A stretch of DNA of 64,000 nucleotides from Ga0077536 sp943370145 (GTDB taxonomy: Bacteria; Pseudomonadota; Gammaproteobacteria; Ga0077536). The translations under genes were made by a program, and so were the position numbers. The stretch covers positions 12,701 through 76,700 of the forward strand of contig CALRPY020000017.1 of assembly GCA_943370145.1 (NCBI GenBank), given 5' to 3'. Under the pieces are notes generated by a model that ran no database searches, was not told the DNA's origin, and was given only the letters and a program-made list of their open reading frames with translations. Below are positions 54,283 to 61,719 of this stretch, piece by piece (position 1 is the stretch's first letter; every line of letters begins with the position of its first letter).

Positions 54283-55755
54283 CTAGGCCCGCAGCAGGCT
54301 CAGGACTGCCCTGGGCTGGAGGTTGGCCTGCGCAACCATCGCCGTGCCAGCCTGCTGGAGCACCTGGCTGCGCACGAGACTTGCGGTCTCGACGGCATAG
54401 TCGGCGTCCATGACGCGGCTGCGGGCGGCCGCGAGATTGCTCGAACCGGTGGCCAGGGAGTTGGTCACCATGTCGAGGCGGTTGAGCCAGGCACCAACCT
54501 TAGAGCGGTAGCCGTTGAGTTGCCCGAGCGCGCCGTCGAGGATGTCGAGCGCCTTGCGCGAGCCCGTGAGCGTTTCGATTGACAGGCTGGCGAGTGTCCC
54601 GCTGTTGGTCGTGTCGAAGGTGTCGGGGTTGGCGTTCAGGGCGGTGATCGGGCCTTTGGTGCTGGTCAAGGTGACCATGCCGTAAACCATCGAAGTATCG
54701 TTGCCGCCCTCGGTCAGGGTCACCGGCGTTCCGCGCTCACCGGCAAGCTCGATGGTCTGGTCGCCCGCTGCGGTATTCGAGAAATCCTTGATTTGCAGCG
54801 TTCTGCCGGTGACTTCCTCCAGCAGGATTCTCGATTTGTCGGCCGGGTCGGCGAAGCGGGCGCGAAACGACAACGCGGTAGCGTTGAAGGCATCGACCAG
54901 CGGCGTGAGGTCCTGCGGGTCGAGAATGTCGGCTTGGACTGGCGTTTCGCCGAAACCCACGAGCACGCGCACGGTGCCAGGCGCGCTCAGGTTGGAAAGG
55001 GTGGCACGGGTGACGCCCACAGCAGTGATGCCAGTTGCGCCGGCCTCGGCGTTGATGATCTTCGCAAAGCGTTGGGCGCCGGCGCTGTCTCCCGTCGCGT
55101 AGAGGTTGATCGGTGCGGTGTGACCGCCGAAGGCTGTCTTGAGCACGAGGTCATTCTCCGGCAGGAAGCCGAAGGGCAGGATGCCGGCACCCGGCGGAAG
55201 CGCTGTTCCCATCAGGCTGCCATCCAGCTGCATCGTATTGCCGCCGAGCGACTGCAGCCGCAGATCCGGCATGTCTTCCAGACGGAACTGCTCCCCGACC
55301 GAGGATCCAAGCTGGAATTCCAGCGTTCCCGCCGACCCGCCGAGAATGCTCTGCCCGCGATAGCTGGTCTGCTGCGCCAGCCGCGCAACCTCGTCGATGA
55401 TCTGCGCGGCCTCCTGCTGAAGGGCGTCGCGCTCACCCGCGCCATTGGTGCCGTTGGCGGACTGCAGCGCGAGTTCGCGCAGGCGCAGCAGTCCGCGGGA
55501 GGCGTCGTCGAGCGCGGTTTCGGTGATCTGGAGGACGGAGACCGCTTCGTTCACGTTGCGCAGGCCGATGCCCATCCCGCTCGTGCGCACGCCCAGGCGG
55601 GCGGCGACGGCGATGCCGGCGGCGTCGTCGCGGGCGCTGTTGATGCGCAGGCCGGAGGAGAGGCGCTCGGTCGCAAGGGCGCCCAGACGCTGCGTCTGTG
55701 CCAGATGCCGCTGCGCGCTCAGTGAGGCGATATTCGTCTGGATCGAGATGCTCAT
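54283..55755 (-). CDS. Flagellin
   Basis: A 490-residue flagellin. The N-terminal D0/D1 helices contain SIQTNIASLSAQRHLAQTQ, LSSGLRINSARDDAAGIAVA and GLRNVNEAVSVLQITETALD; the C-terminal helix contains ARSRVMDADYAVETASLVRS and ends QPRAVLSLLRA. The middle 250 residues form the variable surface domain. It is the filament subunit, exported by the flagellar type III system. No flagellar hook, cap (fliD), fliS or regulatory gene lies alongside, which is unusual. No strong Shine-Dalgarno or sigma-28 box was found ahead of the ATG. Confidence 0.93.
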   Translation of the reverse strand: MSISIQTNIASLSAQRHLAQTQRLGALATERLSSGLRINSARDDAAGIAVAARLGVRTSGMGIGLRNVNEAVSVLQITETALDDASRGLLRLRELALQSANGTNGAGERDALQQEAAQIIDEVARLAQQTSYRGQSILGGSAGTLEFQLGSSVGEQFRLEDMPDLRLQSLGGNTMQLDGSLMGTALPPGAGILPFGFLPENDLVLKTAFGGHTAPINLYATGDSAGAQRFAKIINAEAGATGITAVGVTRATLSNLSAPGTVRVLVGFGETPVQADILDPQDLTPLVDAFNATALSFRARFADPADKSRILLEEVTGRTLQIKDFSNTAAGDQTIELAGERGTPVTLTEGGNDTSMVYGMVTLTSTKGPITALNANPDTFDTTNSGTLASLSIETLTGSRKALDILDGALGQLNGYRSKVGAWLNRLDMVTNSLATGSSNLAAARSRVMDADYAVETASLVRSQVLQQAGTAMVAQANLQPRAVLSLLRA

Positions 55756-56140
55756 GACGATGGATTACCGGTCGTACGTCCTCTGATGCGGGTTCACGGC
55801 AACGATGGGCTTCCGCTGCATATTGCGGCAAGCATCGTTCTGTGATCTGGCGCACACACTCGCCCGAGGCCCCCCAGACCCGGGACTTTCTCCCATGCCG
55901 CCTGCCAAAAGCGCCGGAATCAATTTCGTCGAAGGACTCGCGCCGGGGCAGCCACGGGTGCCCGGTGCACAGCGTTGCCGAATGCGCTGTCGGGCGCCGC
56001 GATGCCTGGATGAACCCCTCGTTTGCATTCGCCGATTCACGCCCTTGCAGCGCGCACGGGTTTCCTCGACGCGCTGGACCAAGGACAATCACTCCCTTGC
56101 GGCCAGCAGCCGCCTCACCCAAACGAGGAAACCCTTCACC
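55756..56140. other. Divergent gap between flagellin and DDN-like gene
   Basis: A 385-base gap with no supported gene. It should contain promoters for both flanking genes. I could not find a match to the flagellar sigma-28 consensus (TAAA then GCCGATAA), nor a repeat element. Confidence 0.4.
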
Positions 56141-56596
56141 ATGACAGACCCGATCCGCGCAGCCAGCGAAAGCGGCTGGATTGCAGAGCACCGCGAGAAA
56201 TACCTGAAGGACGGCGCCGCCGGCCACCTGTGGGATTCGACCTTCGCCGGCGGCCCCGGCCCGCTGCCGACCCTGCTGCTGTTCACGACCGGCGCGAAGA
56301 CCGGCCAGGAATCGATCATGCCGCTGCTCTACGGCAAGGTCGAAGGCGGTTACGCCATCATCGCGTCCAAGGGCGGCGACCCGAAGCACCCGGGCTGGTA
56401 TCACAACCTGATGAAGCAGCCCGAGTGCAAGGTGCAGGTCGCGACGGACGTGTTCAAGGCCAACACGCGCATCGCGACCGGTGCGGAGCGCCAGGCCATC
56501 TGGGACCAGATGGCCGCGATGTACCCGCCGTTCACCGCCTACCAGGCCAAGACCGACCGCGAAATCCCGGTGGTCGTGCTCGAACCCGTGCGCTGA
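56141..56596 (+). CDS. DDN-type nitroreductase/quinone reductase family protein
   Basis: A 151-residue split-barrel protein of the DDN family (PF04075 type). LLLFTTGAKTGQESIMPLLY and KHPGWYHNLMKQPECKVQV are the conserved blocks that surround the deazaflavin site in the mycobacterial enzymes. Such proteins use F420H2 to reduce quinones or nitro compounds. Whether this organism makes F420 is not known from the window. GAGGAAA precedes the ATG by nine bases. It is the fourth protein in the window that may depend on F420. Confidence 0.8.
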   Translation: MTDPIRAASESGWIAEHREKYLKDGAAGHLWDSTFAGGPGPLPTLLLFTTGAKTGQESIMPLLYGKVEGGYAIIASKGGDPKHPGWYHNLMKQPECKVQVATDVFKANTRIATGAERQAIWDQMAAMYPPFTAYQAKTDREIPVVVLEPVR

Positions 56597-56608
56597 GGAA
56601 GCGAAGGG

Positions 56609-56743
56609 TCTTCACCTCTACCGCCCCGGGAGAGGTCGACGCCGAAGGCGGCGGGTGAGGGGCACGTCAGCTGGCGCTGCGCCACACTGAAACGCCCCTC
56701 ACCCGGCCTGCGCGCGGCCTCTCCCGGGGCGGGAGAGGCGAAG
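56609..56743. repeat. R5 element, copy 2
   Basis: About 135 bases nearly colinear with copy 1 at 46837: CCGCCCCGGGAGAGG opening, GCCGAAGGCGGCGGGTGAGG middle, CCCCTCACCCGGCC and CCTCTCCCGGGGCGGGAG closing. Its left end overlaps the last codons of the VPLPA-CTERM gene, which therefore encodes part of the repeat. Confidence 0.8.
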
Positions 56744-58331
56744 ATGGTTGATGATGCGGGCTGACGCGGGTAGCCCGACCTGCTCGGCGACGTGCGCCCA
56801 GCAGCGCCAATCCGCTCGCGAACAGCACGGCGGCGCCCGGCAGCGGCACCGGCGTGGCGAGGCCGAAGCTCGCGACGACGAAAGTCTGTGGCGAGTAGAC
56901 ATTGTTGAAGCCCACGCTCGCCGCGCGGCCAAAGGTGAGCAGTTCGAGCAGGCCGTCCGACTCACCGAGGTAGGCCGAATCCCCGAGCCCCGTCAGGAAG
57001 CCCCGGCCCACCACTTCGAGGCCATCGGCCGCGCCGCCGAGCAGGGTCAGGTTGTCCTGCGCGAAATTCTTCCACAGCGCGTGGCGTTCGGCGGCGACAA
57101 GTTCCATCGCGAACTGGCCGTCACCGCTGCCGGGCGCGAGATAGACCTGCAGCAGCGCGTCCTCGAGCCCGTAGAGTGAGCCGTCCAGCGTGAGCAGCGG
57201 CTGGTTCGACGGCACCGCGAGGCCGTCGCCAGCGTAGTGCTCGAACAGGCTCGCGAAGGATGTACCGTTCGCGGCCTCCAGCGCGGCGCGCACGGCGGCG
57301 ATCTCCTGGCGGGGGTCGGTGAAGAAGCTCAGGTCGTTCCTGGAGCCGGCCTGACCGCGCCCGAGATCCGGGTTGGCGAAGGCCGCCGTGTTCCACAGTT
57401 GCTGCACGAGTTCGAACCTGCTGTCGAGCTGGCCGCCCGGCGTCGCGCCCTGCGCGCGGAGCAAGGCGGCGTCGCGCGCGGCTGCCAGCACCGCGTGGGC
57501 GGTGAAGAGCTCGGCATTCTCGATCGCGCGTTGGTGGCCAGGTAGCACGGGGCCCGGATCCGTGGTGACCGCCAACCGCAGGTTCGCGACGTCCGCCGTG
57601 GCGGCTTCGAGCTGCGCTGCCAAGCCACCGTCCCCGGCGGCGACGCTCACCGCGTCCAGCACATAGGTGGGCACGTCCTTGCTCGCATAGGTGGAGCGGA
57701 AACGCAGCCTGCCGCCAATCTCATGATACGAGAAGGTGCTGCCGAGCAGCACGACGTTGTCGGTCCGCACGTCGCCGAGGCGCAAGGTGGTACCGGGAAA
57801 CAGCGCCGTGAACACCGGGGGCGCGACCCGCGCCCGCCACTCGCCGGCGAGGTCCTCGACGGCCGTCTGGGATGGCTGCGTGGCGTTGAAGGGCACCGAG
57901 CTTGAATTCGCGGTCTCGGTGCCGCAGACGGTGAAACCGGCCGGGCACACGAATGTACTCGAGAAGTCTTGGGCAAACGGCGTGCCGCGCAGCGACCCGT
58001 CGACCTCCAGCCGGAAATCGAAGCGAGCCATCTCACGGAATTCAGTCGGCGCGACCTCGACACCCGGGTCATTCAAGGAGGGAAACAGCCGGTAGCTCAG
58101 GTTGCTCGCCTCGACGCTGACGCCGAGCCAGGTGCCTAGCCGTTCGCTGGCGAGCACTTGGGCGCGGGCGGGGTCGGCCGCAAACGTGATGCCCAGCCCG
58201 ACGTCGAGGCGCTGGCGCTGGAAGATATCCAGCGTGAAATTGCCCTCGATGGTGCCGGCGCCCGCCGGCGCGGCAAGCGCGATGCAGGCGGCGAGGATGG
58301 AGAGTCGCGGCGGACGAGGCGGTCTGGCCAT
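56667..58331 (-). CDS. VPLPA-CTERM protein with a repeat-derived tail
   Basis: A 554-residue exported protein: signal peptide (RLSILAACIALAAPAGA) and a large beta-rich body with two cysteines (FVCPAGFTVCGT) and LLTFGRAASVGFNNVYSPQT near the end. The sorting tail is TPVPLPGAAVLFASGLALLG followed by ARRRAGRATR. Normally the protein would end at such an Arg cluster; here the frame runs another 32 residues, of which the last 25 (SSPLPPRERPRAGRVRG...) come from the R5 element. The ATG at 58331 was chosen because it starts the signal peptide; the upstream frame is non-coding. Its body matches no enzyme that I recognise. Confidence 0.75.
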   Translation of the reverse strand: MARPPRPPRLSILAACIALAAPAGAGTIEGNFTLDIFQRQRLDVGLGITFAADPARAQVLASERLGTWLGVSVEASNLSYRLFPSLNDPGVEVAPTEFREMARFDFRLEVDGSLRGTPFAQDFSSTFVCPAGFTVCGTETANSSSVPFNATQPSQTAVEDLAGEWRARVAPPVFTALFPGTTLRLGDVRTDNVVLLGSTFSYHEIGGRLRFRSTYASKDVPTYVLDAVSVAAGDGGLAAQLEAATADVANLRLAVTTDPGPVLPGHQRAIENAELFTAHAVLAAARDAALLRAQGATPGGQLDSRFELVQQLWNTAAFANPDLGRGQAGSRNDLSFFTDPRQEIAAVRAALEAANGTSFASLFEHYAGDGLAVPSNQPLLTLDGSLYGLEDALLQVYLAPGSGDGQFAMELVAAERHALWKNFAQDNLTLLGGAADGLEVVGRGFLTGLGDSAYLGESDGLLELLTFGRAASVGFNNVYSPQTFVVASFGLATPVPLPGAAVLFASGLALLGARRRAGRATRVSPHHQPSSPLPPRERPRAGRVRGVSVWRSAS

Positions 58332-58658
58332 GGCGGATGTGCTTTCCCGTGGTCCGGGGGCAGGCGCCGAACCGGACGTCGTTTGTTGTCGTTGATGGTC
58401 GGGATGTCGTCGTCCAGAACGGGGAGCGCCTGAGTGCCGGCCGTGCCGCGTCGCTGACGTGTCCGGGCCTGACCCTAACCCTGACACAGCCGTGCTTGCA
58501 TCCCGGACCGTCGAATCCGTGAAGTATTACCGGCAAACCGCCGCCGGCCACCTCGCCCGACTGCGCTCCCCGACAAGCGATTGTGCATCCTCGCGCAATC
58601 CGACCGCGCCGCAGCATCCCTAGCCTCGACTCAGCTCAACGCCACGGGGAGGCATGCC
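58332..58658. other. Gap upstream of the VPLPA-CTERM gene
   Basis: A 327-base divergent gap. No RNA gene, repeat or further coding sequence was recognised; it should hold the VPLPA-CTERM promoter. Confidence 0.4.
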
Positions 58659-58782
58659 ATGACGACCAAGGTGGATCCGATCACGCTCGCGGTGGTCCGC
58701 GGGGCGCTCGAAACCACGCAGCGCGAGATGACCGTCACGCTCGAGAAGACCAGCCGCTCGAGCGTCTTCAATCTCGCGGGCC
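58659..58782 (+). pseudogene. N-terminal fragment of hydantoinase B (hyuB-like)
   Basis: From the ATG at 58659, which follows GGGGAGG by seven bases, translation gives TKVDPITLAVVRGALETTQR and EMTVTLEKTSRSSVFNLA, the first 40 residues of N-methylhydantoinase B / oxoprolinase B proteins (normally about 520-570 residues). Similarity stops near 58780 and an SDR sequence in another frame takes over. The remaining 500 codons and any hyuA partner are absent. This is a clean 5' remnant retained with its ribosome binding site. Confidence 0.75.
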
Positions 58783-59328
58783 GAGGCCTGGCGGCCCGTC
58801 GACGTGCTCGTCAACAACGCGGGGGTCTACGCCACGGGTCACTTCATCGATTTTCCTGCGGACGAGTTCCGGCGCGTGCTCGAGGTCAACGTGCTCGGCG
58901 TCGTCAGCGTCATGCAGGCCGTGCTGCCGGGCATGATCGCGCGGGGCGGCGGCAGGGTGATCAATCTCGCCTCGACCGCCGGCAAGTGGGGCACGCGCAA
59001 CCAGAGCGCGTACAACGCATCGAAGCATGCGGTGATCGGGCTCACACTCTGTCTCGCACTGGAACTCGCGCCGCAGGGCGTGCTGGTCAATGCGATCTGC
59101 CCGTGGATCGTCGAAACCGACCTCGGCGAGGAGCTCGTTGCCGGCCTCGCGCGCAGCGCCGGCGTGGCGGTGGATGCCTTCGGCGAGACGCTGCGCAACG
59201 CGGTGCCGTTGAAACGCCTGGTGCGTCGGGACGAGGTCGCCGGGCTCGCCGTCTATCTCGCGTCCGACGAGGCGAGCTACGTCAACGGACAGTCCTGGGC
59301 GGTGGATGGCGGATACACGATGGTCTGA
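58783..59328 (+). pseudogene. SDR dehydrogenase lacking its N-terminal third
   Basis: The sequence begins at EAWRPVDVLVNNAGVYATGH and continues with NLASTAGKWGTRNQSAYNAS (catalytic Ser and the YNASK Tyr/Lys), and ends GQSWAVDGGYTMV. The TGxxxGIG cofactor motif and the first 75-80 residues are missing. It joins the hyuB fragment at about 58780 and is in a different reading frame from it. A GTG at 58804 could start a 174-residue protein, but it could not bind cofactor normally. A deletion fusing two genes is the simplest explanation. Confidence 0.75.
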
Positions 59329-59336
59329 TGTCCTAC

Positions 59337-59385
59337 GAGCGCTCGGCCGAGCGCTCTTCGCCTCTCCCGGGGCGGGAGAGGCGAA
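59337..59385. repeat. Double hairpin; R5-derived end
   Basis: A perfect 20-base palindrome GAGCGCTCGGCCGAGCGCTC (59337-59356) abuts a second hairpin with 12-base arms (TTCGCCTCTCCC, 59357-59368, and 59374-59385), which is the end of the R5 unit. The pair lies just after the SDR stop and could end its transcript. Confidence 0.75.
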
Positions 59386-59521
59386 CATTTTCCACGATGT
59401 GAGCCGACGCAATTGCCACATGCCTGCCGGGCTGTCGCAGGAAACCCGACATTCGCGGGCATGTGTCCCGAAAGCAGCAGGCGCCGCGTTCCGCGCCGCC
59501 GCCCCGCAACGATGGATCCGC

Positions 59522-60037
59522 TCAATCCATGATGTCGAACCCGAAATTGAACATCAGCGCCTCGTCGACGAGGAACACCAGGTCGAAGGACCAGCGTCCC
59601 ATGTCGATGCCGAGCGACGGGATGATCACCGGGCCGATGTCGCCGATCGTCACCGGCAGCGAGTCCTCGTGCTCGTCGTGGTAGCCGTGGATGAGGCCAC
59701 CGGAGAGCTTCAGGTGCAGGCCGGTCTGCTCGTCGATGCGGTAGAAATCGAACTGCCGCCCGAAATAGAGGTATTGCGAAAACTGGCCGTAGGAGTTGTT
59801 GAAAAGTCCGAGCCCGTAGAACCAGCCCCCCGGCTTCTTCACCTCGGCGCCGCCGTAGATCGGCGGCCCTTCGTAGTCGTCACTGTCCGTGTAGTGCGTA
59901 TAGCTCGCGAGTTGCAGCTCGAGCTTGTCGGTGCCGGGCTTGAACAGGACATCGGTCGGCGCGGCGGATGCCGCAGCCGGCAGAAGGCTCATCAGAGCGA
60001 GGCGCCGCAACTGACGGCGCCGGTCAGCGGTATTCAT
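59522..60037 (-). CDS. Putative outer-membrane beta-barrel protein
   Basis: A 171-residue exported protein with a signal peptide (LRRLALMSLLPAAASA). The mature part alternates beta strands rich in aromatic residues: WFYGLGLFNNSYGQFSQYLY, FGRQFDFYRIDEQTGLHLKL and GGLIHGYHDEHEDSLPVTIG, ending in Phe-rich strand residues. The pattern resembles proteins annotated elsewhere as 'sn-glycerol-3-phosphate transporter' or small lipid A-modifying barrels; no catalytic residues can be assigned. AGGAGGAA precedes the ATG at 60037, and the frame upstream, through the R4 copy, is not coding. Confidence 0.6.
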   Translation of the reverse strand: MNTADRRRQLRRLALMSLLPAAASAAPTDVLFKPGTDKLELQLASYTHYTDSDDYEGPPIYGGAEVKKPGGWFYGLGLFNNSYGQFSQYLYFGRQFDFYRIDEQTGLHLKLSGGLIHGYHDEHEDSLPVTIGDIGPVIIPSLGIDMGRWSFDLVFLVDEALMFNFGFDIMD

Positions 60038-60060
60038 CGTTCCTCCTGAGAAAAGGCGTA

Positions 60061-60108
60061 GAAAAGGGGTCGGATTTATTTTTGTAAAAATAAATCCGAC
60101 CCCTTTTC
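60061..60108. repeat. R4 palindrome, copy 2
   Basis: Perfect 23-base inverted arms (60061-60083 and 60086-60108), core GGGGTCGGATTTATTTTT, around a two-base GT loop. It lies 24 bases upstream of the outer-membrane gene start, on the 5' side of its message or just before its promoter. Confidence 0.9.
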
Positions 60109-60223
60109 CATATCGACGCGCGACCCGTACCTGGCACAAGCCTGCCGTAGCCTTGGTGAAGACATCCTGAACGGTGTGCCAAGACCCGGCGGCGCCGGGC
60201 CGACACCTGGCGCCAGCCGCGAA

Positions 60224-60898
60224 TCAGTAGTTGTAGGCCGGCGCGGGCGCCGGCGCCGCCTCGCCGACGAAAATCTCGACCCGTCGGTTCTGCGCGCGAC
60301 CGGTCGGCGTCGAATTGTCGGCGATCGGCTCGCGGGCGCCGCGACCATCAATCGCGATGCGCTGCTGCGCCACGCCCTGCAGCGCCAGGTAATCGCGCAC
60401 GCTCGCCGCGCGCCGCACCGACAGCGGGTCGTTGATTGCATCGGTGCCGGTGCTGTCGGTATGGCCGACGATGCGCACGGTGGTGACCGGATTCGCCTGC
60501 AGCGTCTGCGCGAAGCGATCGAGGATCGGCCGCATCTCGGGCTTGACGTCGGCGCGGTTGGTGTCGAAGGAGATGTCGCTCGGGATTTCGAGCTTCAGCT
60601 GGTTGTCGGCGGTCTGCGTGACTTCGACGCCGGTGCCCTGGGTCGCCTGCTCCATCGCCTGCTTCTGCTGCTGCATCCGCTGGGACCACAGGTAGCCGCC
60701 GCCGGCGCCGACCGCAGCGCCGGCCGCCGCGCCAATCGCCGCGCCCTTGCCGCCACCGGCGATCGCCCCCAGCGCCGCGCCCGCCGCCGCACCAACACCG
60801 GCACCCGTCGCGGTGCCGCGCTGGGTCTCGGTCATGTTCGCGCAGCCGGCGAGAAGACTGGTGGTGATGAGCGCGCAGAGCGCCGTGCGATGCATCAT
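60224..60898 (-). CDS. OmpA-family peptidoglycan-binding lipoprotein
   Basis: A 224-residue lipoprotein. The lipobox is LLAGC (Cys19), followed by a Gly-zipper membrane-associated region (GAGVGAAAGAALGAIAGGG and AAIGAAAGAAVGAGGG, about 31-67), then an OmpA domain from about 95: ISFDTNRADVKPEMRPILDR, VRIVGHTDSTGTDAINDPLS and NRRVEIFV. The C-terminal domain binds diaminopimelate in peptidoglycan; the N-terminus sits in a membrane. GGAGG ends seven bases before the first of two adjacent ATGs. The longer frame upstream is not coding. Confidence 0.92.
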   Translation of the reverse strand: MMHRTALCALITTSLLAGCANMTETQRGTATGAGVGAAAGAALGAIAGGGKGAAIGAAAGAAVGAGGGYLWSQRMQQQKQAMEQATQGTGVEVTQTADNQLKLEIPSDISFDTNRADVKPEMRPILDRFAQTLQANPVTTVRIVGHTDSTGTDAINDPLSVRRAASVRDYLALQGVAQQRIAIDGRGAREPIADNSTPTGRAQNRRVEIFVGEAAPAPAPAYNY

Positions 60899-61310
60899 GC
60901 GAAATCCTCCGTGACGATTGTCGGTACTGACGCAGCCGCCGCGCCCGACGCTGCCTCTTCCCATTGTAGCGCCGCGCAGGACGGCATCGTGCAGGACAAC
61001 GGGACGAGCGCCGCACGGGACTTGATCCAGCGCAAGGGTGAAGCGGTCACTAAGACCTCGCAGCGTTGCGCCTCGAGCCACGCCGCGACCCGCAGTTGCC
61101 CGACCCGGATCCCGCTGCGGTGCTCGACACGCACCTGCGCCGAGCCCGGACCGTGACCGGCCCGGGCGGAGCGGTGTGTTCACGCCACTGCTCGGCAGCG
61201 GCAAGCGCCTGGCGGCCATCTGGGGCGAGGCTTTGCCGGGCCGCGCGCCGCGCGTCCGGCACTCACGGGCGGTAGAGGGCCCGGTGCGCCGGCATGGGGC
61301 TGCCTGCATC
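60899..61310. other. Gap upstream of the OmpA-type lipoprotein
   Basis: A 412-base gap between two minus-strand genes. The lipoprotein promoter is expected here. Open frames exist on both strands but none has a signal peptide, motif or ribosome binding site that would support a gene. Confidence 0.4.
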
Positions 61311-61643
61311 TCAGGCGTGCCCGACACCCGAAATCCCGCGCCCGGCCGCGGCGACGCTGGCCAGCGCGCGCTCGACCACGTCGCGGGCGAGGTGTTCGCG
61401 GATCGCCTGCGGTCCCGGCAGCATCGCCGCGCGCAGCGCGAGGAGCATCGCGACCGCCTGCAGCACGTCGCCGTTGGCGGCCGGCGAGCGTCCCTCGAGC
61501 TGCTCGTCGAGCGTGTTCAGCAGCGCGGTGACGAGCAGCGCGACGCGTTCCGGAGAGACCGTCTCCGGATGCAGTTCGAAGGCGACGTCGAGCACGGTGC
61601 CGCCTGAGGTGACGGCTCTATAGGGCAGGGTCTTCACTGGCAT
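61311..61643 (-). CDS. Small protein of unknown function
   Basis: A 110-residue protein starting PVKTLPYRAVTSGGTVLDVA and containing FELHPETVSPERVALLVTAL, a short helical body and VVERALASVAAAGRG near the end. It has no signal peptide or membrane helix and no recognised family. Its ATG at 61643 is 76 bases from the dnaE2 stop on the same strand, so it could be on that transcript. The upstream frame to 61790 is not supported. Confidence 0.5.
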   Translation of the reverse strand: MPVKTLPYRAVTSGGTVLDVAFELHPETVSPERVALLVTALLNTLDEQLEGRSPAANGDVLQAVAMLLALRAAMLPGPQAIREHLARDVVERALASVAAAGRGISGVGHA

Positions 61644-61719
61644 TCGGCTCGCTTCTGTAGTGCTGGCGCCTTGCTTACGCTGGCCGCGGGGTCGCCGGTT
61701 CACGTCGCGCTGGGGTGGC

